Source of the DNA: Lutibacter maritimus
GTDB lineage: Bacteria; Bacteroidota; Bacteroidia; Flavobacteriales; Flavobacteriaceae
DNA length: 64,000 bases
Direction of reading: 5' to 3'
Assembly (NCBI RefSeq): GCF_900116115.1
Contig: NZ_FOZP01000001.1
Location: 388,071-452,070 of the forward strand
Under the pieces are notes generated by a model. It saw nothing but the letters and a program-made list of their open reading frames with translations. It did no database searches and was not told the origin of the DNA. Shown one piece after another: positions 21,920 through 32,033 of this stretch (its first letter is position 1; the number at the start of each line of letters is the position of its first letter). Position numbers and translations under genes: made by a program.

Positions 21920-23743
21920 TTAATCTCTTCCTCTTCTTTTAGTGCTTTTGCTATCAGAGCGTTTTCTACCAAATTTACTAAAATCTCCTCCACCAGCAGT
22001 TTTTCTATCTTTGCTTCTAGCTCTTCCACCACCACTTCTGGTTCTTCCGCTTCCCTCTGAGCTGTTTTCGCTTTTTTCTCTTCTTTTTCCTCTAGAACTT
22101 CCAGAACCACCTCTTCCTGAACGTTTTTTCTCAGTAATTTCAACATTTACATTTCTACCTTCAAAATCAACATCATTTTTTTGAAAAGCAGTAAGTGTTT
22201 CTTCTTGATAATTTTTATCTAATTCAAAAAATGAAAAAGTATCTAAAATTTCTATTTGACCAATTTCAATGTTTTTTGCAATACTTTGGTCATTAATTAA
22301 TCCAATTAAACGTGCTGGATTTAATTTGTCTTTTCGTCCAATATTAATAAAGAAACGCGTCATATTTTCATCATCTCTACTTTTTCCTCTACTATCAGAA
22401 GAACGTTTCATATGCCCACTATCGTTTAAATCTGGAGCATTTTCATAATAGGTTAAAAAGGTATTGAATTCTAAAGAAACAAAACGTTTAATTAATTCTT
22501 CACGATCCATTCCTTCTAATTTTTCATAAATAGAAGGTAAGAAATCTGAAATTTCAGTTTCATTTATTTTTATATCATGTACTTTATCAATTAACTTTAA
22601 TAATTGATTTTGACAAATTTCTTTTCCTGTTGGAATAGGAGTACTGATAAATTTTTTACCAATATTTCTTTCAATTGGGCTTAATTTTCCTTTTTCACGT
22701 GCGGTTACAATAGCAATTGAAATTCCTTCTTTTCCAGCTCTACCTGTTCTACCACTTCTGTGATTGTAACTTTCAATTTGATCTGGTAGTTTATGGTTTA
22801 TTACGTGCGTTAAATCATTCACATCTAAACCTCTGGCAGCAACATCCGTAGCTACTAAAATTTGTAAATGTTTTTTTCTGAATTTTTCCATAACACTATC
22901 ACGTTGGGCTTGAGATAAATCTCCGTGAAGTGCATCTGCATTGTATCCGTCTCTAATTAAATTATCAGCAACTTCTTGTGTTTCTCTTCTAGTTCTACAA
23001 AATATAATACTGTAAATATCCGGATTAACATCTGCAATTCTTTTTAAAGCATTGTATCTGTTTCTTTCTGAAACTACGTAATATTGATGTGAAACTTGAT
23101 CTGAACTTTTATTTTTCTCACCTGAAGTAATTTCTACAGGTTTTGTCATATAATGACGTGCAATATCTTCAACTTCTCTTGGGAATGTTGCAGAAAAAAG
23201 TAATGTTTGTTTTGTTGCAGGAGTAGCTTCTAATATAGCATCCAATTCATCTTTGAATCCCATATTTAACATTTCATCAGCTTCATCTAAAACTACCCAT
23301 TGTATTGAGTTTAAATCTAAAACTCTTCGCTTTATTAAATCAACAGTTCTGCCAGGAGTTCCAACAACAATTTGTACTCCTTTTTTAAGTTTTCTTATTT
23401 GATCTTCTATGCTTGATCCGCCATAAACCGCTAATACATTAACGCCATCACAATATTTAGAGAATTCTTCAATATTTTTAGCAATTTGAACTGCTAACTC
23501 ACGTGTTGGTGATAAAATAATTGCTTGTGTGTTTTTGCTTTTAGCCTCAATTTGTTCTAAAATTGGCAAACTAAATGCTGCTGTTTTTCCCGTTCCTGTT
23601 TGTGCAAAAGCTTTTAAATCTACTTTTGAAGCTAGTACTTGTGGAATTGATTGTAATTGAATTGGTGTAGGATTTTCGTATCCTAAATCGGTTAAGGCTT
23701 TTAGCACATTTTGGCTAAGCCCTAATTCTTTAAATGTCGACAT
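21920..23743 (-). CDS. DEAD-box RNA helicase with DbpA-type RNA-binding domain and basic RG-rich tail
   Basis: A 607-residue helicase. The Q motif lies at FKELGLSQNVLKALTDLGYENPTPIQ. Core motifs follow: I AQTGTGKT, Ia SPTRELAVQ, II DEAD, III SAT, V VATDVAARGLDV, and VI HRSGRTGRAG. Residues ~375-460 are a helical dimerisation-like segment. Residues ~465-535 (MTRFFINIGRKDKLNPARLI) look like the DbpA C-terminal RNA-binding domain. The last ~65 residues are a low-complexity tail of Arg, Gly, Ser and Lys with several RG/GRGG motifs. It resembles the DeaD/CsdA group that works in ribosome assembly and cold adaptation. A textbook flavobacterial promoter lies 55 bases upstream. Confidence 0.92.
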   Translation of the reverse strand: MSTFKELGLSQNVLKALTDLGYENPTPIQLQSIPQVLASKVDLKAFAQTGTGKTAAFSLPILEQIEAKSKNTQAIILSPTRELAVQIAKNIEEFSKYCDGVNVLAVYGGSSIEDQIRKLKKGVQIVVGTPGRTVDLIKRRVLDLNSIQWVVLDEADEMLNMGFKDELDAILEATPATKQTLLFSATFPREVEDIARHYMTKPVEITSGEKNKSSDQVSHQYYVVSERNRYNALKRIADVNPDIYSIIFCRTRRETQEVADNLIRDGYNADALHGDLSQAQRDSVMEKFRKKHLQILVATDVAARGLDVNDLTHVINHKLPDQIESYNHRSGRTGRAGKEGISIAIVTAREKGKLSPIERNIGKKFISTPIPTGKEICQNQLLKLIDKVHDIKINETEISDFLPSIYEKLEGMDREELIKRFVSLEFNTFLTYYENAPDLNDSGHMKRSSDSRGKSRDDENMTRFFINIGRKDKLNPARLIGLINDQSIAKNIEIGQIEILDTFSFFELDKNYQEETLTAFQKNDVDFEGRNVNVEITEKKRSGRGGSGSSRGKRREKSENSSEGSGRTRSGGGRARSKDRKTAGGGDFSKFGRKRSDSKSTKRRGRD

Positions 23744-23797
23744 TCTGTTAAATTATTGATTTACAGATGCCCATCTATAAACCGGTTAAAAATCGTG

Positions 23798-23827
23798 CAA
23801 AGGTACGGCTAATTTTAATACCACCAA
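23798..23827 (-). promoter_or_regulatory. Consensus flavobacterial promoter of the DEAD-box helicase gene
   Basis: On the minus strand: TTG (23825-23827), a 19-base spacer, then TACCTTTG (23798-23805). This is an exact match to the TTG / TAnnTTTG pattern described for Flavobacterium. It implies a leader of about 45-50 bases containing AACCGGTT and a small AGATGGGCATCT hairpin. Confidence 0.8.
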
Positions 23828-23834
23828 CAAAATA

Positions 23835-25226
23835 TTAATTTAATTCTAATTTTACTAATTCTGAATTTAATTTCTTGGAATCCAAATAAGTAAAGCCATT
23901 TTTTACAAGACCATCTTTACCAACTATAATAACTCTTGGGTAATAACTTGTTAAAAAAGAGTAGGCTGCACTTGTTTTTGGTAATTTATATTGTTGCTGA
24001 ATATCCAACTTTTTTAAATGAGGTTCGGTTTTAATTTCTTTAAATGTGGTTTGCATATTAATACCAATAAATAAAATTGAAGGAAATTTATATTTAAGGT
24101 ATTTTATTCTATTTACTAAATATTCGGTTGACATAAATTCAGTAGTCCAAAAATAAATCACTGCATTTTTATTTTTTATTACTTTATTAATATCTGTAAT
24201 CTCATCATTGCTTGTTTGTATATCAAAACTAATTAATGGTTTGTTAGTTTCAACAGCTTTACTATCATTTACTAAATTTTTAACCTGAGTTTTGTATTCT
24301 TCATTGGTACATTTTTCTAAAAATAAGTTTAATGTTGGCTCATGGATAGTACAAGAAGATTCACTTTTTAAAAAATCATTTACAACAACCCGTTTTAAAA
24401 GCGTGTTTTTAAATTCAGGCAATTGTATATTATCATCAATAGCGTTTAAAATATTTATTGTTAAATTATTTTTAGTGCTATCTTTTTCAATTAATTGATA
24501 ACTTAAGTTGTATAAATAGCTAACTACATAATTTTGATAAGGATAAAATGAAATTAAATCTTCTTCATTAAAGTTTATGTTGTTTCTAAATTTATAAAAA
24601 TCATTATTTAAATCAGGAAACGTATCTAGATTTAAAGCCTTTTTGTGATAGTAAGGATAAATTTCTTTTAACCTATATAATGGAAAATTAATAGCCGATT
24701 CGGTAAGTTTTTGGAATCCTTCAGAAATATTTTCTTCAGTTGATGAAAATTCATTAAAAATTGATTGTCTTTCTAATAATAATGAATCAATTTTTTTTGA
24801 AAATGCGACTTCATTTAAGCTAAAATATTGATACATGGCTCTTTCTTCTTTTTCATTTTGTAAAAATAAGTTGATTAAAAACTCATTTTTACTGCTACCA
24901 TCTCCACTAAAAACTATGGATTCATCAAAATCCCAAGAATTTAAACGAATTAAAATACTATCTGTAGGTTCAATATAAATATACTGAAATTCTATACCAT
25001 GTTTAAAAGTATAAAGCCCTTCATTTAAGTTTTTATAATTTGCAATAAATCTATTTTTATTATCAAGCTGAAGTGTATCAATAATTTTATCATCTTTTAA
25101 AAGAACAACAAAACTATCTTTTGGATTTATAATTTCACCTCCAAAATAGGTTAAATAATCTTTGTTGTTAGTTGTATTACAACTAATTAAAAGTAAAATT
25201 GCTATAATGTGAATTGAATATTTCAT
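23835..25226 (-). CDS. TlpA-like thioredoxin-fold lipoprotein lacking the CxxC motif
   Basis: A 463-residue lipoprotein. The start at 25226 gives MKYSIHIIAILLLIS, then lipobox C16 and NTTNN; a longer frame (to 25295) would hide the signal. Residues ~25-130 are beta-rich (DSFVVLLKDDKIIDTLQLDN, YIYIEPTDSILIRLNSWDF), like the N-terminal domain of many Bacteroidota TlpA proteins. A helical middle region follows. The C-terminal ~140 residues have the thioredoxin fold (AVIYFWTTEFMSTEYLVNRI, PRVIIVGKDGLV), but the WCxxC of active TlpA is replaced by WTTEF. It probably cannot do disulfide chemistry and may be a binding or sensing protein. Single gene. Confidence 0.75.
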   Translation of the reverse strand: MKYSIHIIAILLLISCNTTNNKDYLTYFGGEIINPKDSFVVLLKDDKIIDTLQLDNKNRFIANYKNLNEGLYTFKHGIEFQYIYIEPTDSILIRLNSWDFDESIVFSGDGSSKNEFLINLFLQNEKEERAMYQYFSLNEVAFSKKIDSLLLERQSIFNEFSSTEENISEGFQKLTESAINFPLYRLKEIYPYYHKKALNLDTFPDLNNDFYKFRNNINFNEEDLISFYPYQNYVVSYLYNLSYQLIEKDSTKNNLTINILNAIDDNIQLPEFKNTLLKRVVVNDFLKSESSCTIHEPTLNLFLEKCTNEEYKTQVKNLVNDSKAVETNKPLISFDIQTSNDEITDINKVIKNKNAVIYFWTTEFMSTEYLVNRIKYLKYKFPSILFIGINMQTTFKEIKTEPHLKKLDIQQQYKLPKTSAAYSFLTSYYPRVIIVGKDGLVKNGFTYLDSKKLNSELVKLELN

Positions 25227-25349
25227 TGAGATTGAATTGAAACAAAAATACATACATATTCTTTTTTTACTTGTTAATATGCTGTTAAATAACAAGAAAA
25301 TTCACAAAATTAACTTTTGATTATGCAATTTTTAGTAAATCTAATTTAG

Positions 25350-25357
25350 TACTTTTG
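25350..25357 (+). promoter_or_regulatory. -7 box of the ABC-F gene
   Basis: TACTTTTG is a perfect TAnnTTTG match 26 bases before the ATG at 25384. No TTG lies 17-23 bases upstream, so the -33 element is weak or absent. Confidence 0.5.
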
Positions 25358-25374
25358 CAAAAATTTAAAAATAA

Positions 25375-27009
<1,635 letters not shown>

Positions 27010-27010
27010 T

Positions 27011-27039
27011 AAAAAAGGGAGCAATTTGCTCCCTTTTTT
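27011..27039. terminator. Bidirectional terminator shared by the ABC-F and CpxP-like genes
   Basis: A-run, stem gggagcaa / ttgctccc, T-run. It overlaps the last bases of the CpxP-like gene's stop codon (27038-27040). Confidence 0.92.
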
Positions 27040-27493
27040 ATTGGTTTTTCATCATTCCTTTTCTTCGGCCATATTCTTGTAACATTCGTCTATTAAAATC
27101 TTTTTCAGCTTTTTGAAGTAGTATTATTTTTTTAGCCGAAATTATTTTAGATAATTCTTTTTGCATTTTTATTTTTTGAGTTACAATTTCTTGTTCCATT
27201 TGTAACGAATTATTGAGGTATTTTTCAGCATCATTATCAGAAAGTGCTTCCAAGTTTCCATTTTTTAATAATTTCTTGTCTAAATTATTTTCAAGTTCAA
27301 ATTTTAATTCATGAATTTTATCAGAATATAAATTATATACTGGCCAAAATTTTTCAGCCTCTTTAGGTGTTAAGCTTAAGGCATTTGTAATGTACGATGA
27401 TTTTAATAGGTAAATTTTTTGCCTAAATTGTTGTGCAAATATTGAATTTGTTGAAACAATAAGTAAAATTATTATTATAAGTTTTTTAAACAT
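27038..27493 (-). CDS. CpxP/Spy-like periplasmic protein
   Basis: A 151-residue exported protein. The start at 27493 (MFKKLIIIILLIVSTNSIFAQ) gives a good signal peptide; an upstream frame to 27529 would put 12 residues in front and overlap the gene above. The mature part is helical, with FLTPKEAEKFWPVYNLY-type sequence (LSLTPKEAEKFWPVY) matching the LTxxQ-like helix of the Spy/CpxP superfamily, and is rich in Lys/Glu/Gln. Proteins of this kind in Bacteroidota often follow an ECF sigma factor and a membrane anti-sigma protein, as here. It would bind unfolded proteins or sense envelope stress and feed back on the sigma factor, by inference. Confidence 0.75.
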   Translation of the reverse strand: MFKKLIIIILLIVSTNSIFAQQFRQKIYLLKSSYITNALSLTPKEAEKFWPVYNLYSDKIHELKFELENNLDKKLLKNGNLEALSDNDAEKYLNNSLQMEQEIVTQKIKMQKELSKIISAKKIILLQKAEKDFNRRMLQEYGRRKGMMKNQ

Positions 27494-27503
27494 TGGTATA
27501 TTT

Positions 27504-28124
27504 TTAATTTTCAATAAGTAAATTTTCAATATTTTGAGAGTCTAAATAATTTAATAAATCTTCATTTGAAATACTGTTATTATTTAGGCTATTGTCTACT
27601 TCAAAATCAGGAAAAGCTAAAGATAATGTTACAGAGTTTACCTCAATTAATCCATTTTGAATAAGTTGTTCAATTTCAGATGTTTCTAAAGAGTCAAAAG
27701 TAATTTCTGAACCTTTATTTGATGGGGTCAATATAAAAATAAGTGCTAATGATGCAGCAATAGCAAAAGAGGCAGCATATTTAAACGTATTTTTTCTAAA
27801 AGAAATAACTTTTTGTTTTTTATTGAGTTTTGTAAAAACACGATCTTCTAAATTTTCAAAATAATTTTCTGGTATTGAATTATTTTTATTTTCAAGTAAT
27901 TCTGATTTCAATTTAGTAAGTACCACATCTTCAGTGTTTTCAAAATAATTATCAGGAACTTTAAAATTTTCTGATTTTTTAATATTAACTAATTTTTTTT
28001 CGGAAATAGCTGCAAAAACGCCATCTTCAATAGTTTGAAAATAATTTTCGGATACTTGAAAACCTGTATCTTTTTTGATACTACTTAAAGTTGGTGCAAT
28101 TTTATGTAGTTTTTTTGTTTTCAT
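27504..28124 (-). CDS. Putative membrane anti-sigma factor with three NYFE repeats
   Basis: A 206-residue single-span membrane protein between the ECF sigma gene and the CpxP-like gene (gaps of 33 and 10 bases). The cytosolic N-terminus carries three copies of a ~19-residue motif: FQVSENYFQTIEDGVFAAI (22-40), FKVPDNYFENTEDVVLTKL (54-72) and NSIPENYFENLEDRVFTKL (82-100). One transmembrane helix follows (~117-134, AASFAIAASLALIFILTP), then a ~70-residue acidic periplasmic part ending DLLNYLDSQNIENLLIEN. It has no zinc-finger (ZAS) motif and no FecR domain. The anti-sigma role is inferred from position and topology. Confidence 0.7.
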   Translation of the reverse strand: MKTKKLHKIAPTLSSIKKDTGFQVSENYFQTIEDGVFAAISEKKLVNIKKSENFKVPDNYFENTEDVVLTKLKSELLENKNNSIPENYFENLEDRVFTKLNKKQKVISFRKNTFKYAASFAIAASLALIFILTPSNKGSEITFDSLETSEIEQLIQNGLIEVNSVTLSLAFPDFEVDNSLNNNSISNEDLLNYLDSQNIENLLIEN

Positions 28125-28157
28125 TTTAATATTAAGACAAACTTTTTGAATAATGGT

Positions 28158-28700
28158 TTAATGCGATTTTAAATATTCTTCAATTTTATTTACAGCATGA
28201 AAATAAGATGATTTTAATGCGCCTACCGATGTTTCTAATATTTCAGACATTTCTGTATATTTCATTTCGTCAAAATATTTCATATTAAATACCAGTTGTT
28301 GCTTGTGTGGCAATGTTACAATAGCTTTTTGTAAAAGTAGTTGTATTTCGTCTCCGGTAAAATCATTTTCAAATTGCAAGTTATTAGCCATTTCAATTTG
28401 TAAATCACTTAATTCAATGTTTCTTTTTTTTGCTTTTTGATTGATAAAAGTTATCGCCTCATTTGTAGCAATTCTGTACATCCACGAATATAATTTGCTA
28501 TCTTCATTAAATGCATGAATATTTTTAAAAACCTTTATAAAAGTGTTTTGTAATACATCATCAGTATCATCATGTGATAATACAATTTTACGAATATGCC
28601 AATATAATCGTTTTTTGTATAAACCCATAAGTTCTCTAAAAGCTTCTTCTTGTCTTTTAGGGTTTTTCAGATTTTCTACTAATATTTTTTCGTTAATCAC
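28158..28700 (-). CDS. ECF-type RNA polymerase sigma factor
   Basis: A 180-residue sigma-70 family ECF factor with sigma region 2 (LYWHIRKIVLSHDDTDDVLQ, LYSWMYRIATNEAITFINQK, ~30-95) and region 4 (LPHKQQLVFNMKYFDEMKYT, ILETSVGALKSSYFHAVNKI, ~130-178). The region 2.2 and 2.4 motifs (DVLQNTF, YSWMYRIATN) are typical, and length is normal. It starts 57 bases after the stop of the preceding unknown gene and heads a three-gene operon with the anti-sigma candidate and CpxP-like gene. Promoter specificity cannot be read; autoregulation is likely by family habit. Confidence 0.93.
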   Translation of the reverse strand: MINEKILVENLKNPKRQEEAFRELMGLYKKRLYWHIRKIVLSHDDTDDVLQNTFIKVFKNIHAFNEDSKLYSWMYRIATNEAITFINQKAKKRNIELSDLQIEMANNLQFENDFTGDEIQLLLQKAIVTLPHKQQLVFNMKYFDEMKYTEMSEILETSVGALKSSYFHAVNKIEEYLKSH

Positions 28701-28757
28701 CTACTAATAGTTTATTATTAGACTGTTAAAACTAGTAAAGGTTTAATGAAAAAGAAA

Positions 28758-30212
28758 TTATTTAAGTTTGGCAAATTTTCTTCTAGAATAACCAAATAGT
28801 CTTTCTTCAATAATTATTTCTGCAATTCCTTTTGGAAGCATTTCTTCCCATCCATGTTCACCTTTGGCTATCATTTCTAATACAGTTTTAGAAAATACAT
28901 CTAAAATTTCAGGATTGTAATCTTTAATATCTACAACACGTCCATTGTATTTAAAGAATTTATATAATTCTTTCATACGTGGATGCACTTTTAAATTTTC
29001 ACTGGTTCTAATTTCACCAGTTCGTTGATCTTTTAGAGGGTATAGGTAAACTTTTAAATCTTTAAAAAACAGTTTTCCAAATGCTTCTAATATTCCTCCA
29101 CTTAAATTTCTATAATATTTTTCATCAAAAATTTGAACAAAACTAGAAACACCCATTGCTAAACCAATACGTGCTTTTGTAAATTCTGAAAAATATTCTA
29201 CCAATTTGTAATATTCTTGGAAATTAGTAATCATTACATTTTGATGCAATGAGCATAATAATTCAGCACGTTCTAAAAAGTCTCTTTCATCAATTTCTCC
29301 TTCAGCACTTAGGTTGGTAAGCGTTATTTCAAAAATTATTTTTGTATTATCTTTTTCAACTCTACTTTCTTTTAAAAATAGTTTTTCGGCTGAGTTAAAC
29401 ATATCCATGTTTACTTTTGTTACCGGTCTAAAACTACCTCTTAATGCCAATATATTTGCTTTATATAATTGTTGTGCAGGTAATAAATTATTACCATCAG
29501 GTCCAAACATTACGGCATTTGTCATGCCATTTTTAACCAATAATAAACTCATTAATCGGTTATCAACATATGAAAATCGAGGTCCCGAAAAATTAATCAT
29601 ATCAATTTCAATCTGCACTTTATGTAAATTATCATAAAGCGATTTTAAAAGTTCTTTAGGTTTATCATTTAAATAATATGCACCATAAATTAAGTTAACA
29701 CCAAGAATACCAAGTGTTTCTTGTTGAAGTTTGGCATCAGTTTCTTTAAATCTGATATGAAGTATAATTTCATTATATTCTTCTAAAGGATCAAGTTGAA
29801 ATTTAATTCCAACCCAACCATGTCCTTTAAATTTTCTTGCAAAATCTATAGTTGTTACAGTATTTGCGTATGAAAAGAAAATTTTTCCTGGGTGGTGTTT
29901 TCTGTTTAACCTGTCTTCAGTTAATTCAATTTCATGCGAAAGCATTTTTTTAAGTCTAATTTCAGTTACATATCTTCCGTCTTCTTCAATACCATAAATA
30001 GAGTCGGAAAAATCTTTATCATAAGCGCTCATTGCTTTTGCAATAGTTCCTGAAGCACCACCAGCTCTAAAAAAATGACGAACAGTTTCTTGACCAGCAC
30101 CAATTTCAGAAAAGGTACCATAAATGAATTTATTTAAATTTATTTTTAGTGCTTTGTCTTTACTTGAAGGAATTTCGTTATAAATAACATCACCTTTTAA
30201 CTGTAACGGCAT
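28758..30212 (-). CDS. Conserved protein of unknown function (484 residues)
   Basis: I do not recognise a named family with confidence. The start at 30212 is an ATG (MPLQLKGDVIYNE); the upstream in-frame codon at 30236 is only a TTG. There is no signal peptide or transmembrane helix, so it is cytosolic. Notable segments are FSEIGAGQETVRHFFRAGGA and GTIAKAMSAYD near residues 30-65, HPGKIFFSYANTVTTIDFAR, and GVNLIYGAYYLNDKPKELLK. The composition is ordinary. Its own promoter (30234-30261) and the pnt terminator upstream make it a separate unit, followed by the sigma operon. Enzymatic role unknown; the glycine-rich GxGQETxRxFFRAGGASGT stretch could be a binding loop. Confidence 0.6.
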   Translation of the reverse strand: MPLQLKGDVIYNEIPSSKDKALKINLNKFIYGTFSEIGAGQETVRHFFRAGGASGTIAKAMSAYDKDFSDSIYGIEEDGRYVTEIRLKKMLSHEIELTEDRLNRKHHPGKIFFSYANTVTTIDFARKFKGHGWVGIKFQLDPLEEYNEIILHIRFKETDAKLQQETLGILGVNLIYGAYYLNDKPKELLKSLYDNLHKVQIEIDMINFSGPRFSYVDNRLMSLLLVKNGMTNAVMFGPDGNNLLPAQQLYKANILALRGSFRPVTKVNMDMFNSAEKLFLKESRVEKDNTKIIFEITLTNLSAEGEIDERDFLERAELLCSLHQNVMITNFQEYYKLVEYFSEFTKARIGLAMGVSSFVQIFDEKYYRNLSGGILEAFGKLFFKDLKVYLYPLKDQRTGEIRTSENLKVHPRMKELYKFFKYNGRVVDIKDYNPEILDVFSKTVLEMIAKGEHGWEEMLPKGIAEIIIEERLFGYSRRKFAKLK

Positions 30213-30233
30213 ATGATTTTTTTTAGTTTGATG

Positions 30234-30261
30234 CAAAATTAATAAAAAATGAGAGTTACAA
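30234..30261 (-). promoter_or_regulatory. Promoter of the unknown-function gene at 28758-30212
   Basis: On the minus strand: TTG (30259-30261), a 17-base spacer, then TAATTTTG (30234-30241), an exact TAnnTTTG box 21 bases before the ATG. The spacer is at the short end of the usual range. Confidence 0.6.
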
Positions 30262-30280
30262 GCTTAATTTTTCTGAAAAT

Positions 30281-30312
30281 AAAAAGGGCTAACAATATTG
30301 TTAGCCCTTTTT
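30281..30312. terminator. Perfect palindromic terminator of the transhydrogenase operon
   Basis: A 32-base perfect palindrome, aaaaagggctaacaat followed by its complement, with A-run and T-run ends. It starts 22 bases after the pntB stop at 30334. Confidence 0.95.
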
Positions 30313-30333
30313 AAAACAATGAATTTAATTAAT

Positions 30334-31722
30334 TTACATGTTTTTTAATTCTGCGACAAGTTTAGTTAATGCTGCTTTTGCATCACCAAATAACATTGAT
30401 GTTTTTTGATTATAAAATAATTCATTTTCTATTCCTGCATAACCAGGTTTCATACTTCGCTTATTTACAATTATATGTTTTGCATTTTCAACATCTAAAA
30501 TTGGCATTCCGTAAATTGGACTTGAAGGATCGTTATGGGCTGCTGGATTTACAACATCGTTCGCTCCAACAACAAAGACTACATCCGTGCTTTTAAATTC
30601 AGGATTAATGTCCTCCATTTCTACCAATTTATCATAATCAACATTGGTTTCTGCCAATAAAACATTCATATGACCAGGCATACGACCTGCAACTGGATGA
30701 ATTGCATATTTTACTTCAATTCCTTTGCTATCTAAAAGTTGTTCTAATTCATGAATTATATGTTGTGCTTGAGCAACGGCTAAACCATAGCCAGGTACAA
30801 TAATTACTTTTCTTGAATAATTCATTAAGATGGCTACATCACTTGCAGAAGCTTCTTTTATACTTCCTTCAATAGTGCCTCCAGCACCTGGAGTACTACT
30901 ACTTTCACCAAAAGCTCCAAAAATAACGTTGGATAAAGGTCTATTCATAGCATTACACATAGCAAGTGTTAAAATGGTACCTGCTGATCCAACTAGGATA
31001 CCTCCAGTTAACATTACCATATTTCCGTATAAAAAACCACCAAATGCAGCCGCTAATCCTGTAAATGAATTCAATAAAGAAATAACAACAGGCATATCTG
31101 CACCTCCAATTGGTAAAACAAATAACACTCCATAGGCTAATGCTGCAAAAAATAACGCATATAAAAACAGAGAACTATCAGAACCACTAAATACAATGTA
31201 TGCACCAAATCCTATTATACCTAATAGGAAAATATTATTTATAATGTTGTATTGTGGCAATCTTAAAGGTTTATTTAATGTTCCATTTAATTTTGCCCAG
31301 GCAATCATACTACCAGAAAAAGAAACACTTCCAATAATCATTCCTGCAATAATTGTTAAAATTGAAAGTTGATCGCCAATGTAATGATGGAATTCAATTA
31401 AGCCAATTAAAGCGGCACTTGCACCACCCATACCATTAAATAGAGAAACTAGTTCAGGCATTTTGGTCATTCCTACTTTTTTAGCAACCATCCAACCAAT
31501 GACTGTTCCAATCAATATGGCTATTGCAATTAAAATATAAATTATGTTAGCTACTTCACCTTGGTATAAAAAAATTGTACCAAAAATTGCAGCTGTCATA
31601 CCAGCTGCAGCAATTAAATTTCCTCTTCTTGCGGTTTCAGGATGTCCAAGCATTTTTAATCCTAAAATATAGGTGACTGATGCTATTAAGTAAATAAATT
31701 CGAGACTAAATATATATTCCAT
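30334..31722 (-). CDS. pntB: NAD(P) transhydrogenase subunit beta
   Basis: A 462-residue integral membrane subunit. Residues ~1-270 contain eight or more hydrophobic helices (e.g. GNLIAAAGMTAAIFGTIFLY, GSAGTILTLAMCNAMNRPLS). Residues ~290-462 form the NADP-binding domain III, with VIIVPGYGLAVAQAQHIIHE, the AGRMPGHMNVLLAETNV segment, VVFVVGANDVVNPAA, and KRSMKPGYAGIENELF. The complex transfers hydride between NADH and NADP+ driven by the proton gradient to make NADPH. It is the last gene of a three-gene operon; its ATG overlaps the stop of pntAB by one base (TAATG), consistent with fixed subunit stoichiometry. Confidence 0.95.
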   Translation of the reverse strand: MEYIFSLEFIYLIASVTYILGLKMLGHPETARRGNLIAAAGMTAAIFGTIFLYQGEVANIIYILIAIAILIGTVIGWMVAKKVGMTKMPELVSLFNGMGGASAALIGLIEFHHYIGDQLSILTIIAGMIIGSVSFSGSMIAWAKLNGTLNKPLRLPQYNIINNIFLLGIIGFGAYIVFSGSDSSLFLYALFFAALAYGVLFVLPIGGADMPVVISLLNSFTGLAAAFGGFLYGNMVMLTGGILVGSAGTILTLAMCNAMNRPLSNVIFGAFGESSSTPGAGGTIEGSIKEASASDVAILMNYSRKVIIVPGYGLAVAQAQHIIHELEQLLDSKGIEVKYAIHPVAGRMPGHMNVLLAETNVDYDKLVEMEDINPEFKSTDVVFVVGANDVVNPAAHNDPSSPIYGMPILDVENAKHIIVNKRSMKPGYAGIENELFYNQKTSMLFGDAKAALTKLVAELKNM

Positions 31723-32030
31723 TATTTTTTCTTTTTAAACATTTCTAACATGCGGTCGGTTACAACAAATCCACCAACTACGTTTAAAGTACCAAGTAAT
31801 ACAGCCACAAAACCCAGAGATAATGCAAGAATATTATCTGGTTCAGCGCCTAACATTACTAAAATTGCACCAATAATTACAACTCCGTGTATTGCGTTTG
31901 CCCCAGACATTAATGGTGTATGCAATACTGCAGGAACATGGCCAATTATTTCAACTCCAACAAATATCATTAATATAACTATGTATATCATTTGGAGGTT
32001 ATTGCTAATAAAATCTATAAATTCTGTCAT
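31722..32030 (-). CDS. pntAB: NAD(P) transhydrogenase subunit alpha, membrane part (PntAB)
   Basis: A 102-residue protein with three to four hydrophobic helices (NLQMIYIVILMIFVGVEIIG, GANAIHGVVIIGAILVML, ALSLGFVAVLLGTLNVVGG). It corresponds to the C-terminal membrane segment of E. coli PntA, here a separate polypeptide, as in Rhodospirillum and most Bacteroidota. It ends FKKKK, a cytosolic basic tail. The start is three bases after the pntAA stop and the stop overlaps the pntB ATG. Confidence 0.93.
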   Translation of the reverse strand: MTEFIDFISNNLQMIYIVILMIFVGVEIIGHVPAVLHTPLMSGANAIHGVVIIGAILVMLGAEPDNILALSLGFVAVLLGTLNVVGGFVVTDRMLEMFKKKK

Positions 32031-32033
32031 TTT

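Noticed and set aside
21913-22184. Frames on both strands in the RG-rich tail of the DEAD-box helicase
   Set aside because: Low-complexity Arg/Gly/Ser codons give long open frames in other frames; the helicase frame is the only one with conserved content.
27493-27529. Upstream start at 27529 for the CpxP-like gene
   Set aside because: It would place 12 residues before the signal peptide and overlap the preceding gene by 26 bases.
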